A program made the position numbers and the translations under genes. From assembly GCF_963681195.1 (NCBI RefSeq), contig NZ_OY808998.1, positions 1,364,001 through 1,428,000 of the forward strand: 64,000 nt of DNA. Direction: 5' to 3'. Numbering within the stretch: position 1 is the first letter of the stretch; each line of letters opens with the position of its first letter. The DNA comes from Vibrio sp. 16 (lineage in GTDB: Bacteria > Pseudomonadota > Gammaproteobacteria > Enterobacterales > Vibrionaceae). The notes below the pieces were generated by a model. The model was not told where the DNA came from and searched no databases. It saw nothing but the letters and a program-made list of their open reading frames with translations. Positions 1-8,703 of the stretch are shown here, one piece after another.

Positions 1-21
1 GGGTAGAGCTTGTACGTTCAT
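1..21 (-). CDS. 5' end of a gene running off the left edge
   Basis: Reading the minus strand, an AAGGAG ribosome-binding site is followed by ATG and seven codons (M-N-V-Q-A-L-P) before the window ends. An in-frame ATG five codons upstream (codon at 34-36) is also possible, but the Shine-Dalgarno spacing favours the start at 21. Too little is visible to name a product. Confidence 0.45.
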
Positions 22-462
22 CGGAATCTCCTTCATCGCCTTTGTCCGGTGGATCGCACCAAATCAAACGCATAGCTGACTAACGCCATGTTTCGGCTTT
101 AGCCAAGGTAGATACCTTTGAGTGAGTCGTGGAGGTCTCATTTGAAACAAATTACCAAAGATGATTCTCACCACGTACTTTTCAACTGCCAATACATAAC
201 AATCTAGCAATGAATATTGGTATCTACGGTTTAAGGTAAGTGTAACCAATATGTTAAATTGTGCTTAACTTTGTCTTGAGGGAGAGAGTAAATCACGATT
301 TACATTAAGTGATTTGTCAGCAGGAAGTGCCAGTTTGAAGGTTTAGGGTTTAGTAGATATAGAGTTATTGCCTGTAATCGAAAGTATTGCCAGTAAATAA
401 AATCAAACTCGTCAAAACAAAAACAGCAGGCCAAGACCTGCTGTTTTGCTAAGAGCTTGCCA
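22..462. other. Intergenic region between the left-edge gene and the symporter gene
   Basis: About 440 bases with no convincing gene. On the minus strand it is the leader of the left-edge gene. It contains two small hairpins, AAGGTA-ga-TACCTT (105-118) and GGCT-tt-AGCC (95-104), 70 to 100 bases upstream of that start. The right end holds the symporter terminator. I do not recognise a riboswitch class here. Confidence 0.4.
412..446 (-). terminator. Rho-independent terminator of the symporter gene
   Basis: A 10-bp perfect stem, AAACAGCAGG (421-430) with CCTGCTGTTT (437-446), has a 6-base loop. On the minus strand it is followed by a T-rich tract (412-420). It lies 17 bases beyond the symporter stop codon. 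Confidence 0.85.
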
Positions 463-2013
463 TTAAGACTCTGGCTGCTCAGTTAAGTTTTGCTTCTGTT
501 GTACTTTGTACACTTTGCCCGCGTTGAAACGCTCTAGGTAATCCGCTAGATCACGTTTCACTTCAGGAACCAAGATGTATAGACCAACAATGTTCACCAA
601 CGCCATCGCGAAGATCATTGCATCTGAGAAGTCGATAACAGGACCTAGGTTCATTGCCGCACCGATAACAACAAATACACAGAATTTCACCTTGAAGATA
701 AGCTCTGCTGTTTTGCTCTCACCGAATAGGTAAGTCCACGCTTTCAAGCCGTAGTATGACCAAGAGATCATGGTAGAGAAGGCGAATAGAACAACCGCAA
801 TCGCAAGGATGTATGGGAACCAGCTAATTGCGCTACCAAATGCCGCTGAAGTTAGCTCAACGCCTGCAAGGCCGTGGTCAGTATCAAGGTAACCGGTAAT
901 GATGATAACCAATGCGGTCATGGTACAGATAACAACCGTGTCGATGAAAGGTTCTAGTAGAGAGACAAAACCTTCAGACATTGGCTCTTTTGTTTTTACT
1001 GCTGCGTGAGCAATCGCCGCAGAACCGACACCCGCTTCGTTCGAGAACGCTGCACGTTTAAAGCCTTGGATAAGTACGCCGATAACACCACCCGCTATAC
1101 CTTCACCAGTGAATGCACCGTGGAAGATAGCGCCAAATGCGTCATCAATCTTATCAAAGTTAATCAGTAGGATAACCAGCGCTGCACCAACGTAGATCGT
1201 CGCCATAAATGGAACAACTTTCTCAGTCACTTTCGCGATAGATTTGATACCACCGATGATAACGATACCAACGATAACCGCGAGGATCAGACCGAACAAC
1301 CAGCCTTTGTCTGCGAAGAATGAAGCATCGCCACCCGTTACGCCTACAACCTGTTTGAACGCTTGGTTTGCTTGGAACATGTTACCGCCACCAAGAGAAC
1401 CACCGATAGCGAACACAGAGAACAGCACTGCAAGAGTACGACCAAACGCTGCATTGCCGCGATTTGCCAGACCTTTGCTCAGGTAGTACATAGGACCACC
1501 TGAAACGGAGCCATCAGGGTTTGTGTTTCGGTATTTCACACCAAGAGCACACTCTACAAACTTACTGGACATACCAAGTAGGCCGGCAAGTATCATCCAG
1601 AATGTTGCACCTGCGCCACCAATAGAGACAGCGACCGCAACACCTGCGATGTTACCTAGACCAACGGTGCCCGATAACGCCGTTGTTAGAGCTTGGAAAT
1701 GGGATACTTCGCCATCTTCTTTCGCTTTTGGATCAGAGAATTTACCAGACACCAACTGTACCGCGTGCTTGAAGCCGCGAACATTGATGAAGCCAAGGTA
1801 AAACGTGAAGAAAAGAGCTGCTACAACCAACCAAAGAACGATCCACGGCACCTGTACGTCAGTAAAAGGGAAAGGAATGGTCGAGAAGATCATTCCTACA
1901 AATGGGTTGACGATGGGTGCTACTACTTCGTTGATCTTGTCATCCAAGTTGGAAGCCGCAGCGCTACCTGCAAATGTGCTCGCCAAAAGGGCAAGCGAGA
2001 TACGCTTTGTCAT
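463..2013 (-). CDS. Sodium:alanine/glycine symporter (AGCS family)
   Basis: A 516-residue inner-membrane carrier of the alanine or glycine:cation symporter family, which imports small neutral amino acids with Na+. The N-terminus (residues 1-20) looks like a cleavable signal sequence ending A-S-A-A-A-S, followed by about ten hydrophobic helices. The AGCS signature N-E-A-G-V-G-S-A is present around residue 325, and the [12 protein letters not shown] stretch around residue 115 is also typical. Length is normal for the family. The gene is monocistronic: its own terminator follows, and a long AT-rich region with a 20-bp palindrome precedes it. Unlike the V. cholerae symporter gene known to carry a glycine riboswitch, I see no riboswitch upstream. 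The alanine versus glycine preference cannot be told from sequence. Confidence 0.9.
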   Translation of the reverse strand: MTKRISLALLASTFAGSAAASNLDDKINEVVAPIVNPFVGMIFSTIPFPFTDVQVPWIVLWLVVAALFFTFYLGFINVRGFKHAVQLVSGKFSDPKAKEDGEVSHFQALTTALSGTVGLGNIAGVAVAVSIGGAGATFWMILAGLLGMSSKFVECALGVKYRNTNPDGSVSGGPMYYLSKGLANRGNAAFGRTLAVLFSVFAIGGSLGGGNMFQANQAFKQVVGVTGGDASFFADKGWLFGLILAVIVGIVIIGGIKSIAKVTEKVVPFMATIYVGAALVILLINFDKIDDAFGAIFHGAFTGEGIAGGVIGVLIQGFKRAAFSNEAGVGSAAIAHAAVKTKEPMSEGFVSLLEPFIDTVVICTMTALVIIITGYLDTDHGLAGVELTSAAFGSAISWFPYILAIAVVLFAFSTMISWSYYGLKAWTYLFGESKTAELIFKVKFCVFVVIGAAMNLGPVIDFSDAMIFAMALVNIVGLYILVPEVKRDLADYLERFNAGKVYKVQQKQNLTEQPES

Positions 2014-2567
2014 GCTTTTCCTGCCTGTGCATTAAAGTTTATATGAATAATATTTATATGATGTTGTGTTTTGTTACATGTGTGTAACAACTGCTATTAT
2101 TCATTTTATCTATTAGTTCGCAACATCTTTGTCGGAAAACATGACTTAGAAAACAGTTCTGATTTTTACTAACAATGATCGGTAATTTTAAACTTTTTCA
2201 CTGGTTTTATGTGTTTATATAGAGATATAGACCAATAAGAAGCGGCTGGCGTGATGCATTATTTTTAACATTTGCATGGTTGATAAAACTATCTGTTTAT
2301 AATTTAACCAGATAACAGCCAGTTTTTTGGCGTATTTATTAGTGATTTGTATATAACAAATATGTTGTCAGGTGCATATTGGATGATATTTAGGTGATGA
2401 GTCCGATTTCTTGGGTGAATGAGAGGTTTTTCTGGATTGGTTGCAAAATAAGCTATTAAAAACAGAGCCTTAACACAGTTAAGTTTCTGTCAAATGTGGA
2501 GTGGGGGAGATTGATTATAAATGATTGAGGAGTAGGATGCGCGCCATCTTAATTGAGGGTAAATATT
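2014..2567. other. AT-rich divergent intergenic region
   Basis: About 550 bases between the divergent symporter and DUF3332 genes. Apart from the perfect palindrome at 2071-2090 I see no gene, tRNA or recognised riboswitch. Promoters for both flanking genes must lie here. Confidence 0.5.
2071..2090. promoter_or_regulatory. 20-bp palindrome upstream of the symporter gene
   Basis: TTGTTACA-tgtg-TGTAACAA has perfect 8-bp arms and begins 58 bases upstream of the symporter start codon. Its size and position suit a dimeric repressor or activator operator. I cannot assign it to a specific regulator. Confidence 0.45.
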
Positions 2568-3107
2568 ATGAAATCGAATGCTATTAAAATGGCGGTTGTT
2601 GCGGGTCTTGGATTAACCTCACTAACGGGCTGTATGGGTCAAATGGGCATCACGGGTATGGTCTCTAAATTCAACCTAGAAGTGGTTGATAACCGTTACG
2701 GTCGTGAAGGCATGTTCCTACTTCTTTCACCGGTTTACGGTATCGCTGGCGCAGCAGACTTATTTATTTTTAACGCAGTTGAGTTCTGGACGGGCAAAAA
2801 CCCAATTACCGGTAAGTCTCCTGCGGTAGTGGATATGCCGACAAAAAACTACATCAAGGTCAATGATCAACTCGACAGCGCGCTAACCACAGTACCGCTG
2901 GCGAACAATGGCAACATCGAAAAAGCGACTATGCATCAAATCGATGAAAATACCATGCAGATGGACATCTCATACATCGATGGAACGACTCAAGTCCTTC
3001 GCGGTGAAAAGGCAAGCGACAGCGTTGCGTTTTACCTAAATGACCAACATGTGACTACAGTATCGAACGAAGAGTTGAATCAGTACATCGCAGCAGCGAA
3101 CATCTAA
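2568..3107 (+). CDS. DUF3332-like lipoprotein
   Basis: A 179-residue predicted outer-membrane or envelope lipoprotein. The signal peptide ends in the lipobox L-T-G-C, giving a lipidated Cys22. After this come a hydrophobic segment around residues 55-75 (LSPVYGIAGAADLFIFNAVEF) and a soluble C-terminal part. The composition resembles the DUF3332 family found in Vibrio and other gamma-proteobacteria, whose function is unknown. I chose the ATG at 2568, preceded by GAGGGT, over an upstream in-frame TTG. The gene stands alone and is followed by a strong hairpin. Confidence 0.8.
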   Translation: MKSNAIKMAVVAGLGLTSLTGCMGQMGITGMVSKFNLEVVDNRYGREGMFLLLSPVYGIAGAADLFIFNAVEFWTGKNPITGKSPAVVDMPTKNYIKVNDQLDSALTTVPLANNGNIEKATMHQIDENTMQMDISYIDGTTQVLRGEKASDSVAFYLNDQHVTTVSNEELNQYIAAANI

Positions 3108-3115
3108 TTCACGCT

Positions 3116-3142
3116 GGCACCTTCCGTTTAGTGGAAGGTGCC
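3116..3142 (+). terminator. Strong hairpin after the DUF3332 gene
   Basis: GGCACCTTCC (3116-3125) pairs perfectly with GGAAGGTGCC (3133-3142) just after the stop codon. No T-tract follows, so it is either a weak intrinsic terminator or an mRNA 3' end stabiliser. Confidence 0.6.
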
Positions 3143-3302
3143 TCACTCAATTGGCTGAGATCTTGTCGGTGAAAACAAAATCAGCAGAGTGACGTCAAAT
3201 ATAGACCGAAGTGGTGATCAAATCACCAGTCAAACCAAATACGTCAAAAAAGACTTTTCTTTTCAGTTATCTGTGGCATATTGAAACGGTCTTCACGATG
3301 AA

Positions 3303-3377
<75 letters not shown>

Positions 3378-3401
3378 AGACATTAGCAACATCATTTCTA
3401 T

Positions 3402-3476
<75 letters not shown>

Positions 3477-3673
3477 AAATTTCCAATCTTTATCACTTTC
3501 AAAATCACACTAATAGCTCGCTGTAGATTGACTGAATCGCGCCCTAAATGTACTTGGCTTCTTATTAAAAAATACGGCAACTTCGAGTAATTTAGGCTAA
3601 AAGTATGCCTTTTAATGGCAACAAATTTGTTCTGAGAGTACAGTAATGGCAAGTTAAATTTGATGAGTTTGCC

Positions 3674-4738
3674 ATGTCTACTGCAGAAAAATCCTCACGT
3701 AAATTAAGTCTCTATATCATTTGTACCGTTCTTACGGTTTGGTTATACAGCCTATGGTCGGATCGTGTTACTCCGATTACCACAGACTCTAAGGTGCATA
3801 CCTATTTGGTACGAATCGCACCAGAAGTGTCAGGCAACATCGTTTCTGTTGATGTGAACGACAACCAAGTGGTCGAGCAAGGCGAATTGTTGTTTCGCAT
3901 CGATCCGCGAAACTATGAGATTGCATTGGCATCGGCGCAAGCAAACTTAGCAATAGCAGGGCAAAATATTGGCGCAAGCACCGCTGCTGTAGAGGTTGCA
4001 CAGGCTAAAGTCGTCGATGCGTTGGCTGCAAGAGATAATGCCAGAGAGCAAGCAAATCGAACCAAACAGCTTGCTGATCGAGGTGTATTAAGTCAGTCTG
4101 ATCTTGATAATGCTAATGAAGCAAAAGAGCGCGCTCAAGCGTCGTTGGATGCGGCGCAAGCCTCGTTAGTTCAAGCGAAACAAAACCTCGGTCCTACAGG
4201 TGAAAACAATCCACAAATTTTGGCAGCAATGGCGAGTTTAGAGAAAGCTGAACTGGACCTAAGGAAGACGGAAGTTGTCGCGCCATCAAGAGGTGTTGTG
4301 ACCAACATGCAATTGACCACGGGTCAGCATGTTTCTTCTGGTGCGCCCGTGCTGACGTTTATCGACCCGAGGAATGTCTGGTTGTCTGCTCTTGTGCGTG
4401 AAAATTCGATGGAGTACATCAAGCCGGGTCAACGCGTAAAAATTGTTCTGGACGCGCTTCCTGGTCGAGTGTTGTCGGGTAAAGTCGAGAGCATCGGCTG
4501 GGGCACGGGTGGAAGCAATAGCATCGATCCGGAAACGGGCTTTCTGAATGCCAGTCAAGGCAATACAACGCCTCAGCGTTATCCTGTCAATATAGAGTTC
4601 GATAATCTTTCGGAACTAAGCAACATTCGTTACGGCTCTCAAGCTACCGTGGCGTTTTACACCGAGCAAAGTAGTTTCGGAGAGTTTCTAGCGGGTATCT
4701 GGATGAGAGTCGTGAGTATCTGGACTTATGTTTCATAG
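3674..4738 (+). CDS. HlyD-family membrane fusion protein (efflux adaptor)
   Basis: A 354-residue periplasmic adaptor of the EmrA/AaeA type. One N-terminal membrane anchor (about residues 10-27) is followed by a biotinyl-lipoyl half (VRIAPEVSGNI, about 47-57). A long Ala/Gln/Glu-rich coiled-coil hairpin follows (about 85-180), then the second lipoyl half (VVAPSRGVVTNMQL) and a beta-barrel region. Such adaptors bridge an inner-membrane exporter and an outer-membrane channel. Its 3' end overlaps the next gene (DUF2955 exporter) by 11 bases, so the two form a translationally coupled pump. This resembles the E. coli aaeAB aromatic-acid efflux pair. The substrate is unknown. Confidence 0.88.
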   Translation: MSTAEKSSRKLSLYIICTVLTVWLYSLWSDRVTPITTDSKVHTYLVRIAPEVSGNIVSVDVNDNQVVEQGELLFRIDPRNYEIALASAQANLAIAGQNIGASTAAVEVAQAKVVDALAARDNAREQANRTKQLADRGVLSQSDLDNANEAKERAQASLDAAQASLVQAKQNLGPTGENNPQILAAMASLEKAELDLRKTEVVAPSRGVVTNMQLTTGQHVSSGAPVLTFIDPRNVWLSALVRENSMEYIKPGQRVKIVLDALPGRVLSGKVESIGWGTGGSNSIDPETGFLNASQGNTTPQRYPVNIEFDNLSELSNIRYGSQATVAFYTEQSSFGEFLAGIWMRVVSIWTYVS

Positions 4739-5732
4739 TACCGCGAACCCGATCATTCGGCTAGTCATTGCACCGACTCTGTTGCTCTTTTATCAGATTG
4801 CACAAGGGGCTGTTCTACCAGTTCTTGCCCCGTTGTTTGTGGTGATATTTTTGACCATCATGCCGATGAGACCGCCAGTGAGTATGATGGCTAAATTGTT
4901 TGTGTTAATCGCAGTAACGAGTTTAGGCGTTCTTCTTGTTGGGCAGGTGCTGGTGGACTCTCCTACTGGGTTTGGTCTGTTCTGTTGGTTGTCGCTGTTT
5001 TGGAGCTTTTATCGCAGCCATAATGACCCCAAGGATATGCTGGCGACGTTTCTGCTTTTGTTTATTGTCATTACGTTTACCGTCAACCTACAGTTTCATA
5101 TCGCCGTCACCTACTTACCTTGGCTCATATTGGAAACCTTCCTGATTGCCATCGCTGTCACTTATGCGAGTTTCATTCTGTTTCCTGGTGATGAAAAGGA
5201 GGTGCTACCAGACGAGCAGGACATGGATGGAGCACAGACCCATATCGGGTTGATCTTGTTTAAAGCGACTACAGTATTGATCGCGATGTACCTTTTGGTG
5301 GGCACGGGCAGCTCTCAAACATTGTTAATTGCCATCACCCTTGGAAGCATGATTAAAATTCCAATATCGAGGGACCAGAGAATTTTTCGTAATAATCGTT
5401 TGGTGGCGACCTTGGTCGGTATTCTCGCCACATTACCGATTATGATTGCTCACTCGATATTGATGATGCCGACTTGGGCAGTTTTTGGTGTGAGTTGCTT
5501 TATGGGGCTTCAGCTTGCGAGTTTTGCTATTCGTCGTCAATGCCGCTTAAGCGTTTACCAACTCCTTTTTACCAATTTTATCGTTTTGCTCAATCAATTA
5601 CTCAATTACCAAGGAAGTGAACCGCTCAACGCAGAGTTTATGCGTTTTGTCTCCATTGCTATCGCGATTGTAATTGCGACGGTGATTCTCAACCTGACGA
5701 GAGTGAAGCCGACCAGCGCGGACAACACGTAG
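4728..5732 (+). CDS. DUF2955/FUSC-like inner-membrane efflux component
   Basis: A 334-residue polytopic protein with about ten hydrophobic helices in two sets, separated by an acidic cytoplasmic linker (DEKEVLPDEQDMDGAQ, about residues 156-171). It resembles the DUF2955 family, distantly related to AaeB/FUSC aromatic-acid exporters but about half the length of AaeB, which is normal for this family. The 11-base overlap with the HlyD-type adaptor supports one efflux pump. The P-M-R-P-P motif near residue 47 is shared with AaeB-like proteins. Substrate inference (aromatic or organic acids) rests on homology only. Confidence 0.82.
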   Translation: MFHSTANPIIRLVIAPTLLLFYQIAQGAVLPVLAPLFVVIFLTIMPMRPPVSMMAKLFVLIAVTSLGVLLVGQVLVDSPTGFGLFCWLSLFWSFYRSHNDPKDMLATFLLLFIVITFTVNLQFHIAVTYLPWLILETFLIAIAVTYASFILFPGDEKEVLPDEQDMDGAQTHIGLILFKATTVLIAMYLLVGTGSSQTLLIAITLGSMIKIPISRDQRIFRNNRLVATLVGILATLPIMIAHSILMMPTWAVFGVSCFMGLQLASFAIRRQCRLSVYQLLFTNFIVLLNQLLNYQGSEPLNAEFMRFVSIAIAIVIATVILNLTRVKPTSADNT

Positions 5733-5809
5733 TCACTTTACCTGAGTCACATCTGCGCTATCTTTCTGATATGATTGGTCAACCATAAATTGAACTCGCC
5801 AATGTCAGG

Positions 5810-6490
5810 ATGATTAAATTACTCATTGATAGCGCCAACTTTCTTCGCTCACATCGCGGTCCTATTTTCACTATTGTGGGGCCGTTCTTCCTTGCCATGT
5901 CGGCGTTTGGCGCGTACTTGAACACCACCGAACAAGATAATGTTTTGTTGTTTTCTCTCTATTTGGCGGTCTACGCACTTGGGCAAGCATTTTATGTTTG
6001 CCGATTGATCAAGTACATGGCATCCGTTGTGACGGGCAGCAAACCAGAGTTGTCTGTTTCTCTTTATGAATGGTTGCGTCTGTTTTGTGTGCATTTGATG
6101 TATGGTCTTGCTGTTTTAGTCGGCTTGATGGTGCTCATTATTCCCGGGATTTATTTATCCGCTCGCTATGGGTTTGCGGAGTTTGAATCTGTACTCAATA
6201 AGCGAACGCCTTTTGAAGCGATGAGCAGCAGTTGGGGGCAAACACAATCTTACACCTCGACATTGATGCTCGGTGCTCTGGCGATTGGCGGCGGTGGTTT
6301 GGTGATGGATTTGCTGTTATCTGCGCCAGATGGGGCGGGGTTCAATCACCTTCTTATTTCAGGATTGATTGCTGAGCTTGTCTCTTCCATTGTGGTGGTT
6401 TTGATGTCGGTATTTTATTTCCGAGTCTATGTGTCGAGCTTGGATTTTGGCGATAACGGCGAGAGCGAAGCCCGTATTTCTGGTTCTTAG
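5810..6490 (+). CDS. YciC-like (UPF0259-type) membrane protein
   Basis: A 226-residue inner-membrane protein with about six hydrophobic helices. The segment GLMVLIIPGIYLSARYGFAE (about residues 106-125), a helix ending in a proline-glycine turn followed by a reentrant aromatic stretch, is characteristic of YciC-like proteins of unknown function. It starts 77 bases after the efflux pair, in a gap that may hold its own promoter. A small membrane protein follows 21 bases downstream. The family assignment is from pattern only. Confidence 0.7.
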   Translation: MIKLLIDSANFLRSHRGPIFTIVGPFFLAMSAFGAYLNTTEQDNVLLFSLYLAVYALGQAFYVCRLIKYMASVVTGSKPELSVSLYEWLRLFCVHLMYGLAVLVGLMVLIIPGIYLSARYGFAEFESVLNKRTPFEAMSSSWGQTQSYTSTLMLGALAIGGGGLVMDLLLSAPDGAGFNHLLISGLIAELVSSIVVVLMSVFYFRVYVSSLDFGDNGESEARISGS

Positions 6491-6511
6491 TTGAGGTAAC
6501 AGGGAGCGCTT

Positions 6512-6847
6512 ATGTTTAGGTTGATTCGATTTATTTTGCTGTGTAATGGCTTCATTATGGCGATGTTGCATGGTTCTTTTGTCTTGCTGAACACTCCCCA
6601 ACTTAACTTTGTCAGCGACTATTTCTTTTATGCGTTAGTCATACAATGGAGCCTTGGCACCGTCTTTATGGTCGGCGCGCCAAGGCGTCTTTCTCATCTC
6701 AAACACAGTCCAGCAAAAGCGACTCGTGTTGCCGCCTCTATGGCGGACACTGAGGAACAATCACTCCCTTCCAGTATCGATCTAACATTGAGCAACAAGC
6801 TGTTTTTGTCTGGCGCTTTTGCGTTACTTGCCTGCCTTTTGTTATAG
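6512..6847 (+). CDS. Small membrane protein of unknown function
   Basis: A 111-residue protein with predicted membrane segments at about residues 5-25, 35-55 and 93-111, and a basic cytoplasmic stretch between them (RRLSHLKHSPAKATR). AGGGAG precedes the ATG. It follows the YciC-like gene by 21 bases and is probably co-transcribed with it. I do not recognise a family. Confidence 0.65.
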   Translation: MFRLIRFILLCNGFIMAMLHGSFVLLNTPQLNFVSDYFFYALVIQWSLGTVFMVGAPRRLSHLKHSPAKATRVAASMADTEEQSLPSSIDLTLSNKLFLSGAFALLACLLL

Positions 6848-6965
6848 CCATTCGGCGATTTTTACCATTAACCCTCACCACGTAACAACAGGGTGTGGTG
6901 TGAGTTTCTGTTACCTATTATTTAATAAATACAATGGCTTAATATTATCATTTGAGTAAAGTCCA

Positions 6966-6975
6966 TTAACGCCAT
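6966..6975 (+). promoter_or_regulatory. Citrate-island motif TTAACGCCAT upstream of tctC
   Basis: The sequence ATTAACGCCATAA lies about 160 bases upstream of the tctC start. The same 11-mer ATTAACGCCAT recurs upstream of citC and oadG, so it is a candidate binding site for the CitB response regulator. The assignment is inferred from repetition, not from a known consensus. Confidence 0.5.
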
Positions 6976-7124
6976 AACCTACATTAAACAACTAATTTAT
7001 AAGGTGACGTATCACATTACCTTTTCACTGTTCATTCAATAATAACTTCATCAATTGGTGCGGGATCTGTACCCCTTTGTCGCTGGTTGAAATCAAAACA
7101 ACATAACCATAATAGGTATATCGA

Positions 7125-8114
7125 ATGAACATGAAACTTAAGAGCTTGATGATTGGAGCGGCAATGACCTCGATTGCTGCTCTTCCATTAACGAGTATCG
7201 CTGGAGAGGATTACCCACCTAAGACACTTTCTTTTGTCGCTCCTTCTGGTGCTGGCGGTGGCTGGGATTTAACCATCCGTACCGTTGCTAAAACGTTGAA
7301 AGATACTGGGCTTGTAGAAGCTAATATGCCAATCACCAACCGCCCTGGTGGTGGTGGCGCGGTAAACTTAGCGTACATGCAAACACAGAAGGGTAGTGAC
7401 AAGCTAATCTCCGTTTACTCTCCACCAATTTTGTTGACGCACCTAACTGGTTCAAGCAAATACAGCTACGAAGATACCACCCCTCTGGCTCGTCTGATTA
7501 CCGATTATGGCGCGTTCGTTGTCTCTAAAGACTCAAAATACACCTCTATCAATGAGGTTATGGAAGCGCTTAAGAAAGATCCAAAATCGGTAAAAGTCGG
7601 CGGTACTTCGGCGGCAGGTAGTATGGACCACATCCAGTTCCTATTGATCGCCAAAGCTGCGGGCGTGCCAAACCTAAACCAGATCGACTACATCTCGTTT
7701 CAAGACGGCGGTGCGGTGGCTCAAGTACTGGGTGGACACGTTGACCTCATTTCGACCGGTCTTGGCGATGTGGCGCAGCTAGTTGAAAGTGGCAATCTTC
7801 GTGCGCTAGCGCAAACCGCATCTAAGCGAGTGGGTGAAGGCCAAGTGGCGAAAATCCCAACGGTTAAAGAACAGGGCATCGACGCAACGTTCGAAAACTG
7901 GCGCGGTCTGTTTGCACCAAAAGACATGCCCGAGTACGCGGTCACTTACTGGAACACCACACTTAAAAATATGGTTGAAACACCAGAGTGGGCAGAAGCT
8001 CGTAAGCGTAACGGTTGGGATGCGGCATACCAAAACGGTGAGGATTTCACGAAGTTCTTAGCTCAAACCAATGAGCAGTACAAAGAGATTCTTGCAGAAA
8101 TCTTTAAACGCTAA
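7125..8114 (+). CDS. tctC: Tricarboxylate-binding periplasmic protein TctC
   Basis: A 329-residue periplasmic solute-binding protein of the tripartite tricarboxylate transporter (Bug/TctC) family. A signal peptide covers residues 1-26. The family loop APSGAGGGWD (about 38-47) and the GGTSAAGSMDH ligand-loop region (about 159-169) are visible. It captures citrate-like tricarboxylates and hands them to TctAB. The gene leads tctC-tctB-tctA, and an intergenic hairpin after it probably keeps this component in excess. Its place at the head of a citrate lyase island makes citrate the likely ligand. Confidence 0.93.
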   Translation: MNMKLKSLMIGAAMTSIAALPLTSIAGEDYPPKTLSFVAPSGAGGGWDLTIRTVAKTLKDTGLVEANMPITNRPGGGGAVNLAYMQTQKGSDKLISVYSPPILLTHLTGSSKYSYEDTTPLARLITDYGAFVVSKDSKYTSINEVMEALKKDPKSVKVGGTSAAGSMDHIQFLLIAKAAGVPNLNQIDYISFQDGGAVAQVLGGHVDLISTGLGDVAQLVESGNLRALAQTASKRVGEGQVAKIPTVKEQGIDATFENWRGLFAPKDMPEYAVTYWNTTLKNMVETPEWAEARKRNGWDAAYQNGEDFTKFLAQTNEQYKEILAEIFKR

Positions 8115-8129
8115 CGTTCCCTGTTAGTG

Positions 8130-8157
8130 GGTTAGGGCGTGTCAAAACGCTCTAACC
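8130..8157 (+). terminator. Hairpin between tctC and tctB
   Basis: GGTTAGGGCGT (8130-8140) pairs with ACGCTCTAACC (8147-8157) with one G-U pair and a 6-base loop. There is no T-tract. Such hairpins after binding-protein genes commonly block 3' exonucleases and raise binding-protein levels over the permease. Confidence 0.5.
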
Positions 8158-8199
8158 TTCTATGACCAAGTTTCTCTCTCGGTTCGAAAAGGATTCAAA

Positions 8200-8694
8200 A
8201 TGGAAAATAAAAAAGTTAGTCCAAACTGGGATGCATTTACCGGCATATTCAGCATCGCTTTTGGTCTTATTTATGGTGGTATGACATATGCAATGCCTAG
8301 GGCAGCATTTGGAAATCCATTAGATCCCATCTATTTCCCAATGGGAGTCGCCGTACTCGCCATTATTGTTGGCGGTATCTTACTGGCAAAAAGCAACATC
8401 AAAGCGTCGATTCAAGCATACGTAGACCTCATCAATGAAGATGAAACCAAGAAGTTTGACCGCAAACGTATCTTGTACACCTGTATTGTTTCAATCGTTT
8501 ACGCCTTGTTGTTCGACACGCTTGGCTACGTTATTAGCACTTTCTTCTTCCTATTCGCGATGCTTACGATTACCAGTGGCATTAAGGCATGGAAGAAGAG
8601 TGCACTGGTAGCTGTTGCATTCTCGGTTAGTGTGTTCTTTATCTTTAACACTCTGCTGGCCATTAGTCTTCCACCACTACCTTTTATGGGTTAA
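8200..8694 (+). CDS. tctB: Small permease subunit TctB
   Basis: A 164-residue inner-membrane protein with four hydrophobic helices (about residues 14-34, 48-66, 93-113 and 120-158). This is the usual topology of the small TctB subunit of tripartite tricarboxylate transporters. It partners TctA, whose gene starts 9 bases downstream. A helix-breaking basic and acidic stretch (INEDETKKFDRKR) connects the two helical halves. No catalytic function of its own is expected. Confidence 0.9.
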   Translation: MENKKVSPNWDAFTGIFSIAFGLIYGGMTYAMPRAAFGNPLDPIYFPMGVAVLAIIVGGILLAKSNIKASIQAYVDLINEDETKKFDRKRILYTCIVSIVYALLFDTLGYVISTFFFLFAMLTITSGIKAWKKSALVAVAFSVSVFFIFNTLLAISLPPLPFMG

Positions 8695-8703
8695 GGCGCT
8701 TGT

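Noticed and set aside
80..89. CTAACGCCAT resembling the citrate-island motif
   Set aside because: It differs at the first base of the 10-base core and has no citrate gene nearby; treated as chance.
64..249. 61-codon minus-strand reading frame
   Set aside because: No ribosome-binding site or family character; it overlaps the hairpins of the left-edge leader.
2014..2300. Possible glycine riboswitch upstream of the symporter
   Set aside because: Expected by analogy with V. cholerae, but the minus-strand leader is AT-rich and lacks the conserved glycine aptamer elements.
6993..7018. GTGACGTATCAC-like sequence upstream of tctC as a CRP site
   Set aside because: The arms are separated by 4 bases, not the 6 of the CRP consensus, so I do not annotate it.
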